The position numbers were made by a program, and so were the translations under genes. The notes below the pieces were generated by a model, which saw only the letters and a list, made by a program, of their open reading frames with translations, searched no databases and was not told where the DNA came from. 64,000 nt of DNA from an uncultured Oscillospiraceae bacterium (GTDB taxonomy: Bacteria; Bacillota; Clostridia; Oscillospirales; Ruminococcaceae), in contig CAKSLF010000004.1 in assembly GCA_934466455.1 (NCBI GenBank), positions 1-64,000 of the forward strand, read 5' to 3'. Below are positions 52,122 through 60,546 of this stretch, piece after piece; position 1 is the stretch's first letter; every line of letters begins with the position of its first letter.

Positions 52122-53618
52122 TTATTTTTCTGCCCAATCCTTCGCTCTTTCAACGGCTTTGAGCCAGCGTTCGTACTCTGCCTCGCACTCCTCCTCCGGG
52201 CGAATGGGGGTGAAAACCCGCTCGCTCTTTCTTGCGGCGGCTATTTCGGAGAAATCCTTCCACACTCCGGCATAAAGTCCGGCAAGAGCCGCCGCGCCAA
52301 AAGCGGTAGTTTCCACAACCTGCGGCCGCTCCACCGGAATACGCAAAAGGTCGGACTGAATCTGCATCATAATGTCGCTTACGGAAGCACCGCCGTCCAC
52401 ATGGAGAACGGAAATATCGCAGCCTGCGTCCTTACGCATTGCCCTCATCATATCCGTAACTTGGAATGCGATTCCCTCAAGGGCTGCTCTTGCAATATGC
52501 GCCCTTGTAGTGCCTCTTGTTATGCCGAGTATCGTTCCCCTTGCGTACATATCCCAATGGGGTGCGCCAAGCCCGGTGAATGCCGGAACAAGCACAACCC
52601 CGCCGCTGTCCGGAACGGATTCCGCAAGTGGGTTTACCTCCGGGGCGGAGGAGATTATTCCAAGACCGTCCCGCAACCACTGAATAGTGCTTCCGCCGTT
52701 AAAAACGCTTCCCTCAAGGGCATAGGTGGTTTTTCCGCCGATGCTCCATGCCACCGTTGTAACAAGCCCGGAGGAGGAGCGTGCCGGAAAGCCGCCCACA
52801 TTCATAAGAGTAAAGCAGCCGGTTCCGTATGTATTCTTTGCGTCGCCGGGGTTAAAGCAGCCCTGACCGAAAAGGGCGGCTTGCTGGTCGCCGGCGGAGC
52901 CGCATATCGGCGTTCCCGCAAGGCTTTCCAAGCCCTCTATTCCATCGGCAACATATCCGTAGAGTGCGGAATTTTCCACCGGAGCGGGCAGCATACACAT
53001 GGGAATACCGAGAAGAGCGCAAAGCTCTTCGTCCCAATCCATCGTGTGGATATTAAAGAGCATGGTCCGGCAGGCATTTGAGTAATCCGTAACATGGACC
53101 GCACCCTTTGTAAGCTTCCAGATAAGCCATGTTTCAACGGTTCCGAAAAGAAGCTCACCGTGCTCCGCCCGCTCTCTTGCTCCGGGAACATTGTCCAAAA
53201 TCCACTTTATCTTTGTACCGGAAAAATATGCGTCAAGTTTAAGTCCGGTCTTTTCCGTTATTTTCTCACAGGTTTCCTCGCTTGCTATGGAATCACAGAT
53301 TTCAGCCGTTCTGCGGCATTGCCAAACAATGGCGTTGTAAATAGGCTTTCCCGTGGATTTTTCCCAAACTATCGTGGTTTCCCTTTGGTTTGTTATGCCG
53401 ACCGCCGCAATAGGAACGCCCGCAAGAGAAATTGCCTTTGCCGCAGCCATGCGCTCCGTTTCCCAGATTGCCTCCGGGTCGTGCTCAACCCAGCCCGGCT
53501 GGGGATATATCTGTTCATAAGGGTACTGCCCGACGGAAACGATTTCTCCCGCCCTGTTAAATACTATCGCCCTGGAGCTTGTTGTTCCTTGGTCAAGCGC
53601 AAGTACAAATTTGTTCAA
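52122..53618 (-). CDS. glpK: Glycerol kinase
   Basis: 498 residues from TTG 53618, preceded by AGGGGGAA; the next residues NKFVLALDQGTTSSRAI are the canonical start. FGGY family: ALDQGTTSSR (ATP loop), GITNQRETT near 78, Asp in VTDYSNACRTMLFN near 242, GSAGDQQAALFGQG near 262 and GGASVSDIMMQIQSDLL near 408. Phosphorylates glycerol in the cytoplasm. glpF and glpD are not adjacent. The promoter overlaps a palindromic operator. Confidence 0.97.
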   Translation of the reverse strand: MNKFVLALDQGTTSSRAIVFNRAGEIVSVGQYPYEQIYPQPGWVEHDPEAIWETERMAAAKAISLAGVPIAAVGITNQRETTIVWEKSTGKPIYNAIVWQCRRTAEICDSIASEETCEKITEKTGLKLDAYFSGTKIKWILDNVPGARERAEHGELLFGTVETWLIWKLTKGAVHVTDYSNACRTMLFNIHTMDWDEELCALLGIPMCMLPAPVENSALYGYVADGIEGLESLAGTPICGSAGDQQAALFGQGCFNPGDAKNTYGTGCFTLMNVGGFPARSSSGLVTTVAWSIGGKTTYALEGSVFNGGSTIQWLRDGLGIISSAPEVNPLAESVPDSGGVVLVPAFTGLGAPHWDMYARGTILGITRGTTRAHIARAALEGIAFQVTDMMRAMRKDAGCDISVLHVDGGASVSDIMMQIQSDLLRIPVERPQVVETTAFGAAALAGLYAGVWKDFSEIAAARKSERVFTPIRPEEECEAEYERWLKAVERAKDWAEK

Positions 53619-53652
53619 AACTGCGTTCCCCCTGTCTTTTATTAAAAAAATG

Positions 53653-53703
53653 TGGTATACTCTTCTTACAGAAAAGTATACCAGTATAAAACGGTGTTTG
53701 CAA
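53653..53703 (-). promoter_or_regulatory. glpK promoter with overlapping operator
   Basis: Minus strand: TTGCAA (53703-53698), 17-nt spacer, TATACT (53680-53675). The -10 lies in one arm of TGGTATACT (53653-53661)/AGTATACCA (53675-53683), a perfect 9-bp inverted repeat with 13-nt spacer, between glpK and the divergent hydrolase. Confidence 0.7.
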
Positions 53704-53741
53704 GCCGATTTTTTTAGAATAAAGAAAAGGAGAAATGTCCG

Positions 53742-54668
53742 GTGACAAAGCACAGCGAATTTTTCTTTCCGTCAAGCGACGAAAAAACCCGAATACACGC
53801 AGAGGAGTGGCTTCCCGAAGGCGAAATAAAGGCGGTTTTACAGATTTCCCACGGCGTTTCCGAATATGCGGGACGCTACGCTCCCTTTGCGGAGTTTTTG
53901 ACGGAACACGGCTTTGCCGTAATAGCCGGCGACCATCTCGGTCACGGAAAATCCGTGGCAGAAGGCTCGCCGAGAATATATTTCGGCGAGCATGACGGTT
54001 GGCTCCATGTTGTGGACGATGTTGCAATGCTCCGAAAAATCGGAGGCGAAAAATTTCCCGGCGTACCGTACTTTATTATGGGACACAGCATGGGTTCCTT
54101 TATCACCCGCACCTACCTTATCCGCTATCCCGGCGAGGTTGACGGCGCAGTGATTATGGGAACCGGTCAGCAAAGCCCCCTCCTTACCGGAAGCGGAAGG
54201 CTTGTTGCAAAAATAATCGGCAGCCGCAAGGGCTTTGGCGCAACAAGCAAAACCGTAAACAACCTTGCTTTCGGAAGCTACAACAAGTCATTTGAACCAA
54301 AGCGCACCGACTTTGACTGGCTTTCCGCAAACCCGGAAAATGTAGACCGCTATATTGCGGACCCCCTCTGCGGCGAGGACGCCACCGTAGGGCTTTTCTA
54401 TGAAATGCTCGGCGGAATCCGCTTTGTCGGCGCACAGAAAAATGTGGACAAAATGGATACCTCAAAGCCGGTTTTGTTCATCTCCGGCGCAGACGACCCC
54501 GTTGGCGGAGAAAAGGGTGCAACCGCCGCATATAATACCTTCAAAAAAGCGGGCGTTGCCGACCTTACATTAAAGCTCTATCCCGGCTTGCGCCACGAAA
54601 TCCTCAACGAAAGAGAAAACGCCGAGATTTACAGGTATATTCTAAATTGGCTTGAAAAGAGAATATAA
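53742..54668 (+). CDS. Alpha/beta hydrolase, monoacylglycerol-lipase-like
   Basis: 308 residues from GTG 53742 behind AAAGGAG. LQISHGVSEYAGRYAPFAEFL is the lipase-4/lysophospholipase start; nucleophile Ser in MGHSMGS near 107, Asp in ISGADDPVGG near 247, His in YPGLRHEILNE near 287. No signal peptide. It may release glycerol from monoglycerides, which would suit its divergent pairing with glpK. Confidence 0.88.
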   Translation: MTKHSEFFFPSSDEKTRIHAEEWLPEGEIKAVLQISHGVSEYAGRYAPFAEFLTEHGFAVIAGDHLGHGKSVAEGSPRIYFGEHDGWLHVVDDVAMLRKIGGEKFPGVPYFIMGHSMGSFITRTYLIRYPGEVDGAVIMGTGQQSPLLTGSGRLVAKIIGSRKGFGATSKTVNNLAFGSYNKSFEPKRTDFDWLSANPENVDRYIADPLCGEDATVGLFYEMLGGIRFVGAQKNVDKMDTSKPVLFISGADDPVGGEKGATAAYNTFKKAGVADLTLKLYPGLRHEILNERENAEIYRYILNWLEKRI

Positions 54669-54680
54669 AAAAACCGACCG

Positions 54681-54711
54681 TATCCCCCCGCCCTGTGCGG
54701 GGGGATATTTT
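54681..54711 (+). terminator. Terminator of the hydrolase gene
   Basis: TATCCCCCCGC (54681-54691) pairs with GCGGGGGGATA (54697-54707), then TTTT. No gene is supported from here to 54984. Confidence 0.88.
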
Positions 54712-54941
54712 GCGCCTTTGGATTTTTTTGAGGCAAGCGTGTCTGCTTGTTCCGCAAAAAAGCCGCTTTTTTGAAAAACATACGCCGTATCCGACTTTTT
54801 ATTATTACGCCCGGTTAAAATCACGGGCAAATTTACAAATTGTTTAGAATTTTCCCACGCCGTCTTCATAATTTTCGGGTATTATACAGTTACACTTCAT
54901 TTTCATATTTTCCTTCTCCTTTCTGTTCTTTTTTCAGAAAG

Positions 54942-54978
54942 AAAAAATATCCTGCCCTCCCCGGCAGGATATTTTTTT
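54942..54978 (-). terminator. Terminator of the RCC1 lipoprotein gene
   Basis: AATATCCTGCC and GGCAGGATATT arms around CTCCCC, with A and T runs on both sides. Confidence 0.88.
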
Positions 54979-54984
54979 GCACGG

Positions 54985-56310
54985 TTATTTTTTGAATATC
55001 AGCTCTCTCGGAATATGGCTTTGTACATAAGTGTCCCCCATATAAACGCAATAAAATCCGCTTCCCCATGCATACACCTTTTCGTCCTCCGTTTCGGCTA
55101 TGCCGGAAAACTCGCCGATATACATACTTACCGTGTTCTTCGGCAGCGCAAGCTCCGTAGGTATAAATACCGTATTATCATCCGTATCCGCATCCACACA
55201 ACCTATATTATAGCCCCATGTATAAAACTTATCATTTTCATCTTTGATGATTATTGAAGCTGCGGAAAGCGAAAACGCCTTTACCTTATTTTTAACCTTG
55301 TTTATCGGAGCCGGCTTTTCCAAAATGTTAAATTCGGTATCATAATAATTTTCATCGGTTATATCTGTCCGCTCGTCCTGAATCCCGCTTTTGTCATACC
55401 CGATATAATAAAGCGTTCCGTTCTCCGAAAGAATTACCGTTCCTTCCTCCATTGCTCCCGCATCGGCGGCATTTTCCGGCAAATCAATTTTTTCCGGCGT
55501 CGCAGAATATGAAAATGCGCTTTTTTCCGATATTCGCCCGAGAGTATATACCTCTTTGCCCTCGGTAAGAAAAACGCAATGATTATAAGCACTGTCGATT
55601 TTTGAAACATCCTTCAGCTTTCCGGCATAACAAAACTCGCTTTTATTTTCAACGCCGTCCTTCCCGGCATTCGCTCCAAGAGCCTCGCCAAAATCGCAAT
55701 CGCCGAAATTTGTTATATATATTTCCTCATCGGCGGTATATATAATCAAATTGGTTTGGGAAACGGAAATTTCTTTTATCTCCTTATCAAAATCAATCTT
55801 TTCCGGTGCATAAATAAAAATGTCGCTTATCCCGGGAAACTGCGCCAGAGTGTTCCAACCCCATACATACAATGCGCTGCTTTCTCCCAATGCTGCGACC
55901 GAATTTCCGTTTTTGCTTACGGAAATTTTTTTCACGGGTTCTCCTATCTCAACCTTTGCAGGTGCCAAAAGCATGGCATTTTCCGTCGCACCGATACCAA
56001 GCGCACCTCCGTCATTAAGCCCCCACACATAAATATCCCCGCTTTTTGTAAGGATATAATTTGCCGAAAAGGATATGCTTATTTTGTCAATGTCAGAGGC
56101 TGAAAAATCCGCTTTCGGCGCATCATAAAGCTCATATCCGAACTCTTCCGGCGCATGTGTTATTTTTACTTCTTCCGATTGGCTGCTTTCTTCCTTACCG
56201 GAGCCGGCTTCCGATTCCGCCCGGCTTGATTCCGAACTGTTTTGGGTACAGGAACAAAGCATAACAATAACAAATACGGACAAGAGAATCCCTTTAATTA
56301 TTTTTTCCAC
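54985..56310 (-). CDS. RCC1-repeat lipoprotein
   Basis: 441 residues. Lipobox LCSC (Cys20), a Ser/Glu-rich spacer to about 48, then a beta-propeller of RCC1-type repeats: GDIYVWGLNDGGALGIG near 90, SALYVWGWNTLAQFPG near 145, KEVYTLGRISE near 250, GTLYYIGYDKSG near 298, KFYTWGYNIG near 362, KVYAWGSGFY near 412. Such propellers bind proteins or ligands outside the cell. Starts 13 bp after the M23 peptidase stop, so one operon. AT-richer than the neighbours. Confidence 0.85.
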   Translation of the reverse strand: MEKIIKGILLSVFVIVMLCSCTQNSSESSRAESEAGSGKEESSQSEEVKITHAPEEFGYELYDAPKADFSASDIDKISISFSANYILTKSGDIYVWGLNDGGALGIGATENAMLLAPAKVEIGEPVKKISVSKNGNSVAALGESSALYVWGWNTLAQFPGISDIFIYAPEKIDFDKEIKEISVSQTNLIIYTADEEIYITNFGDCDFGEALGANAGKDGVENKSEFCYAGKLKDVSKIDSAYNHCVFLTEGKEVYTLGRISEKSAFSYSATPEKIDLPENAADAGAMEEGTVILSENGTLYYIGYDKSGIQDERTDITDENYYDTEFNILEKPAPINKVKNKVKAFSLSAASIIIKDENDKFYTWGYNIGCVDADTDDNTVFIPTELALPKNTVSMYIGEFSGIAETEDEKVYAWGSGFYCVYMGDTYVQSHIPRELIFKK

Positions 56311-56323
56311 TTAAAGCCACCCC

Positions 56324-57190
56324 TCAATAACCTATATCGGGGAACACCACAAAACGAAACGGATCTACCTTTGTTCCGGTGCTTGATGTCTTGTAAACTT
56401 CAAAATGCAGATGATTTCCCGTTGACCATCCTGTATTGCCTACTCCTCCAATCGCATCTCCCGCATCCGGTGTCCATGTAGCTTTTGGCTCTAATGTCTT
56501 AGAACCTGTAAACCTGCATCTGTATGAATCCAAAGTACTTGCCTCGCCATTGGCAAACGAAGAAAGATGCCCATATATAACCGTGTTATCAGAAATTGTA
56601 CATACTATATGGTTTCCGTAATTTACAAGTTTTCTGTTTCCATTCACAATGCCCGTTAAAACTCTGCTTTCATGTTGAACATTTTTTACTGCATAAACAT
56701 CGGTACCGGCGGGAGCTGCAACATCAATTCCGGCATGATTGTTTTCCATAAAGTCTTGTGAAATACTTCCGGTTGTTATCGGGCGTTCCCACGATGTCGG
56801 TATCGTTATTTTGCTCACATCAACAAATCCTCTGTCGCGTGTGTTTACATTCATAAATTCAATGTAGTACATTGTATGATCTCCGCTATAGTAAAGAACA
56901 TATACCCGTTCTCTATAGCCAACAAACCCAATCTTGTTTGTTTTATCTACGGAAGAATAAACATCGACATTGGATGTAGAATTAACATATCCGTATTCTA
57001 CGATTCCAAATCTCATTACAGAATCCATTCGGCTCTCATTTGTATGTGCCTGAATAAAAGTAAAAGGGAATTCCGGCGTGGAGTATTCCATACCATAATC
57101 GTCCGGAACTTCAATAACAGCTGCCATCGCAGAAACCGCCATTGCGACTATTATGGTTACACTAAAAACCGCTGAAAGTATTTTTTTCAT
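56324..57190 (-). CDS. Secreted M23 metallopeptidase
   Basis: 288 residues from ATG 57190 (GGGGG site). Signal peptide with cleavage near AMA at 22; a region resembling bacterial SH3 at about 65-130 (YSSVDKTNKIGFVGYRERVYVLYY; quoted by its core); then LytM/M23: zinc ligands in NNHAGIDVAAPAG near 150, YGHLSSFANG near 208 and GNHLHFEVYK near 265. The zinc site H-x3-D and H-x-H is complete. It cuts peptidoglycan cross-bridges or peptides. Paired with the RCC1 lipoprotein. Confidence 0.9.
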   Translation of the reverse strand: MKKILSAVFSVTIIVAMAVSAMAAVIEVPDDYGMEYSTPEFPFTFIQAHTNESRMDSVMRFGIVEYGYVNSTSNVDVYSSVDKTNKIGFVGYRERVYVLYYSGDHTMYYIEFMNVNTRDRGFVDVSKITIPTSWERPITTGSISQDFMENNHAGIDVAAPAGTDVYAVKNVQHESRVLTGIVNGNRKLVNYGNHIVCTISDNTVIYGHLSSFANGEASTLDSYRCRFTGSKTLEPKATWTPDAGDAIGGVGNTGWSTGNHLHFEVYKTSSTGTKVDPFRFVVFPDIGY

Positions 57191-57599
57191 GCTTAAATCC
57201 CCCTTATGCATTAATTTATTCTTGTTCATATTCAATATCAATCAGCCCATAAAATCGCCCTCTCGCTTTCGGTCACTGTTGATTCTTATACTGTGCTTAT
57301 CTTAAAAAGCAATATGTCTGTTTTTCAATGTTCTTCTTTACTTTAACACTATAACACATATCGGTTTTATATAATTTGTACTTTTGTATTTATTATAAAG
57401 TTTTACCATTCAATTTACAATTTGCATAGTAACCAAATTTTTGTTATACTTTTGTGCACAGTGCCGAAAGCAATAGTTTTTACCGAATTATAAGCTAAAA
57501 AATCTTTTCGTTCATGGACGCAAAAGCCACAAAATTCAACACCCTTTTCCGCAGCGTTTACAAAGCGTTCGCAATTCAGTATGCTTATTGAATCCCCGC
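57191..57599. other. Gene-free AT-rich interval
   Basis: About 400 bp between the divergent M23 peptidase and guaA. It is T/A-rich with several -10-like words but no frame with a ribosome site and no purine-riboswitch core that I can recognise. Confidence 0.6.
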
Positions 57600-57628
57600 T
57601 TGACAGCCGCAATGTTGAAAGCTATAAT
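57600..57628 (+). promoter_or_regulatory. Consensus promoter of guaA
   Basis: TTGACA (57600-57605), 17-nt spacer, TATAAT (57623-57628). A small hairpin TGCGT/ACGCA (57644-57658) lies between it and the AGCGGAGG site. Confidence 0.88.
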
Positions 57629-57671
57629 TATTCTGTAATAATATTGCGTTTTTAACGCAGCGGAGGAAGAA

Positions 57672-59198
57672 ATGAAAAACGAAACCATAATTATTCTTGA
57701 TTTCGGCGGACAGTACCGGGAACTTATCGCCCGCCGTGTGCGTGAGCTTGGGGTTTATTCCGAAATAAAGCCCTGCGATATTTCCATCGAAGAAATCAAA
57801 AAAATCGCCCCAATCGGCATTATTCTTACCGGCGGTCCAAACAGCGTTTATGAGGACGAAACTCTGCGCTGCGACCCGGAGATTTTTAATCTCGGAATTC
57901 CCGTGCTCGGAATTTGCTATGGTGCTCAGCTTATGACCTATACCCTCGGCGGAAATGTCGAAGCGTGCTCAACAAGCGAATACGGCAGGACCAAGGTTAA
58001 GGTTGACCCCTCTTTTAAGTTTTTCGAGGGGCTTTGCGAACAGCAGCTTGTCCTGATGAGCCACACCGACCGCATTACCGCAATGCCGGAGGGTTTTTCC
58101 CTTGCGGCTTCTTCCGAGGACTGCCCCTTTGCCGCCATTGTTGACGAAAAGCGGGGCTTTGTGGCTACCCAGTTCCACCCGGAGGTGAACGCAACCGAAA
58201 ACGGCAAAGCAATGCTCCGCAACTTTGTTTATAACTACTGCCACGCCGCAGGCGATTATAATATGGACGACTTTATTGAAAAACAGGTTGCTGCAATCCG
58301 TGAACAGGTCGGCTCCGAGCGTGTTATTCTCGGTCTTTCCGGCGGAGTTGACTCCGCCGTTTGCGCAGCCCTCCTCGCAAAGGCAATTCCCGGACAGGCT
58401 GTCTGCATTTTTGTCGATACCGGTTTTATGCGCAAAAACGAGGGCGACGAAGTCGAGGCGGCTTTCGGAAGCCGTGACCTTACCTTTGTGCGTGTTAACG
58501 CAGAAAGCCGTTTTCTTGCCGCTCTTGACGGCGTAACCGAGCCGGAGAAAAAGCGCAAGATAATCGGAAAATTCTTTGTTGACATTTTCGACGAGGAATC
58601 CGCAAAATTCGGCGACGCAAAGTTTCTTGCTCAGGGCACCATATACCCCGATGTTGTTGAATCCGGCACAAAAGGCTCCGCCACAATTAAGAGCCACCAC
58701 AATGTCGGCGGTCTTCCAAAGGATATGCGCTTTGTCGGGCTTGTAGAGCCACTGCGCAGTCTTTTTAAGGACGAGGTTCGCACCCTTGGCGCAAAGCTCG
58801 GCTTGCCCTCGTATATAACTAACCGTCAACCTTTCCCCGGTCCCGGTTTGGCTGTTCGCTGCATTGGTGCAATCACAAAAGATAAGCTTGACCTTCTTCG
58901 TGAGGCGGACGCCATTTGGCGTGAAGAGCTTGAAGCAAACCATGTTCCCGCCGACCAGTACTTTGCCGTTCTTACGGATATGCGTTCCGTAGGCGTTATG
59001 GGCGACTTCCGCACCTATGATTATACGATTGCGCTTCGCGCAGTTGTCACCTCCGACTTTATGACCGCCGAGTATGCTCCCGTTCCTCACGAGGTTCTTG
59101 CCGAAGCCTCCCGCCGCATTACCAACGAAGTAAAAGGCGTCAACCGTGTTGTCTACGACATCACCGGCAAGCCCCCGGCAACGATTGAGTGGGAATAA
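57672..59198 (+). CDS. guaA: GMP synthase (glutamine-hydrolysing)
   Basis: 508 residues. Class I amidotransferase domain with Cys82 (LGICYGAQL), His/Glu in FHPEVNAT near 170; PP-loop ATPase LGLSGGVDSAV near 217; C-terminal dimerisation domain ending PPATIEWE. Converts XMP to GMP. Gene complete. Its 3' end is a known attachment site for integrative elements, and an integrase module follows within 1.4 kb on the same strand. Confidence 0.98.
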   Translation: MKNETIIILDFGGQYRELIARRVRELGVYSEIKPCDISIEEIKKIAPIGIILTGGPNSVYEDETLRCDPEIFNLGIPVLGICYGAQLMTYTLGGNVEACSTSEYGRTKVKVDPSFKFFEGLCEQQLVLMSHTDRITAMPEGFSLAASSEDCPFAAIVDEKRGFVATQFHPEVNATENGKAMLRNFVYNYCHAAGDYNMDDFIEKQVAAIREQVGSERVILGLSGGVDSAVCAALLAKAIPGQAVCIFVDTGFMRKNEGDEVEAAFGSRDLTFVRVNAESRFLAALDGVTEPEKKRKIIGKFFVDIFDEESAKFGDAKFLAQGTIYPDVVESGTKGSATIKSHHNVGGLPKDMRFVGLVEPLRSLFKDEVRTLGAKLGLPSYITNRQPFPGPGLAVRCIGAITKDKLDLLREADAIWREELEANHVPADQYFAVLTDMRSVGVMGDFRTYDYTIALRAVVTSDFMTAEYAPVPHEVLAEASRRITNEVKGVNRVVYDITGKPPATIEWE

Positions 59199-59200
59199 TC
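59180..59200 (+). other. Probable attL at the guaA 3' end
   Basis: The last codons of guaA (GAGTGGGAATAA) mark the boundary between chromosome and the mobile element. No second copy is visible before 64000, so attR would be outside the window. Inferred from position and the known use of guaA as a target. Confidence 0.5.
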
Positions 59201-59254
59201 CCCGAAAGCCTAAAAACCCAGTAATATCAAGGTTTTTCGGACTTCGCCCACCCC

Positions 59255-59343
59255 TTTTGATAACGATTTGATAACAATCCTTAGAGCGACCATTATTCTA
59301 TACCCCAAGTGGCTTGTAGGTTATCAGAATAATTACCAAGTGG
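59255..59343. repeat. Short direct repeats near the element's left end
   Basis: TTTTGATAACGATTTGATAACA (two TTGATAAC words; quoted as TTGATAAC at about 59259 and 59269) and CCAAGTGG at 59305-59312 and 59336-59343, with a third CCAAGTGG at 60209-60216. Candidate arm-type sites for integrase or excisionase. Confidence 0.45.
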
Positions 59344-59377
59344 TTGTTGTCAACAATTAAATCTGTATTAGACGATT

Positions 59378-59417
59378 AAAAGCCCTTAACTGTGGATTAC
59401 CGCAGTTAAGGGCTTTT
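59378..59417 (-). terminator. Terminator of the repressor gene
   Basis: AAAAGCCCTTAACTG (59378-59392) pairs with CAGTTAAGGGCTTTT (59403-59417); T-run on either strand. Confidence 0.9.
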
Positions 59418-59430
59418 TGTCGTTTTTTTC

Positions 59431-59961
59431 TTAGTCGGGTTTCAGGCGATCTTTGAAGGTGTCTAACATTACATCGTTCAGTTCCCCCGAAGGAACCTTT
59501 ACCCAACCGCCCGTCGTGTCGAACTTAGGATAGTGGTAACGCCATTGGTCGTAGGTATCTTTATCAATCTCACCTGCATCGAGTTTGGCTTTCTGCTCAT
59601 TCCAAGCGGCAAGCATACGGATAATTTCTGCGGCATCCTTGCCTTTATCAGCATTAACTTTAAGGCAGAGTTCTCCATCGGCTTCACTGACGGTAATGCC
59701 GTAAATATCTTCAAGTGCAAAGAAGGTGTGAGCCAAACCTATGTAACTGTCAATATCGGGCACGTTCAATGCTTCGGGTGCAACATCCAAAACCTGTGCC
59801 AACGCTGCGGTAATATCCGCCTTTGGAGTGCGGGAGCCGGTTTCGTACTGTGCCATACGAACATCAGCAGATTTATCGGGAAAACCGAGCTGTAAACCGA
59901 GATATTTCTGTGTCATTCCACGTAGATTGCGGAAAAAGTGAATTCTTTCGCTAATAGCCAT
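59431..59961 (-). CDS. XRE-family repressor of the element
   Basis: 176 residues from ATG 59961 with AGAGGTG. Helix-turn-helix at about 4-66 (FFRNLRGMTQKYLGLQLGF, VRMAQYETGSRTPKADI), followed by a C-terminal domain of about 100 residues without peptidase S24 residues. Transcribed away from the excisionase/integrase genes; TGCTTAGT repeats overlap both divergent promoters, so it probably represses itself and excision genes. Confidence 0.85.
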   Translation of the reverse strand: MAISERIHFFRNLRGMTQKYLGLQLGFPDKSADVRMAQYETGSRTPKADITAALAQVLDVAPEALNVPDIDSYIGLAHTFFALEDIYGITVSEADGELCLKVNADKGKDAAEIIRMLAAWNEQKAKLDAGEIDKDTYDQWRYHYPKFDTTGGWVKVPSGELNDVMLDTFKDRLKPD

Positions 59962-59991
59962 AAAAGCACCTCTTTTCAAGTGTTCGTACAC

Positions 59992-60122
59992 AGTATAGCA
60001 TAAATGCTTAGTGCTGTCAAGAGGAATCAAAACAAAAAAGTTTAGTATTTTTCTTGCAAACCACTTGACAAAAGCAAATATGCTTAGTATAATGATAATA
60101 CCACTAAGCAAACCCGCTTAGT
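59992..60122. promoter_or_regulatory. Divergent promoters with TGCTTAGT operators
   Basis: Leftward promoter: TTGACA (60020-60015), 17 nt, TATACT (59997-59992). Rightward: TTGACA (60065-60070), 17 nt, TATAAT (60088-60093). The words TGCTTAGT at 60005-60012 and 60081-60088, ACTAAGCA at 60103-60110 and CGCTTAGT at 60115-60122 cover or flank both. A phage-like switch. Confidence 0.75.
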
Positions 60123-60345
60123 ATAGAGAATTTTCCTTGCAACTATGCATAAATTTCCCGAATTATGACGTTATATAGGGAAATTTTCAAAACAACTGAA
60201 TGACCGTCCAAGTGGGATATGATTTTGCCAAGACCTCCGAGGGGCGACTGAGCGAGCAAAACAACGCCGCTGACAAAACAGGGGCAGGAACGGCACTTGG
60301 GAAGAACGACACACCAACAAACTAATTTAGAAAGGAGAAAAAACT

Positions 60346-60546
60346 ATGGGACAACAGTTTTTGCGAGTAGAAGAAGTCGCTGAAATTCTCGACGTTTCAA
60401 CATCTTATGCCTACAAGGTAATACGGGAACTGAATGAGGAATTAAAGCGCAAAGGTTTTATAACCATCTCAGGAAGAATCAATCGAGGATACTTTAACGA
60501 AAGGCTGTACGAAGCCGGAAAGGAGAATAAGAATGCCTGTTTATAA
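60346..60546 (+). CDS. Excisionase-like DNA-binding protein
   Basis: 66 residues. LRVEEVAEILDVSTSYAYKVIRELN is a MerR/Xis-type helix-turn-helix; the rest, KGFITISGRINRGYFNERLY, forms the wing. Ends 14 bp into the integrase gene. AAAGGAG precedes the ATG. A long leader of 250 nt separates it from the promoter. Confidence 0.8.
   Translation: MGQQFLRVEEVAEILDVSTSYAYKVIRELNEELKRKGFITISGRINRGYFNERLYEAGKENKNACL

Noticed and set aside
57415..57612. 65-codon frame in the guaA upstream region
   Set aside because: No ribosome site, and it overlaps the -35 of the guaA promoter on the other strand.
57191..57671. Guanine riboswitch upstream of guaA
   Set aside because: The conserved loop-loop sequences of purine riboswitches were not found, and the leader after the consensus promoter is only about 35 nt.
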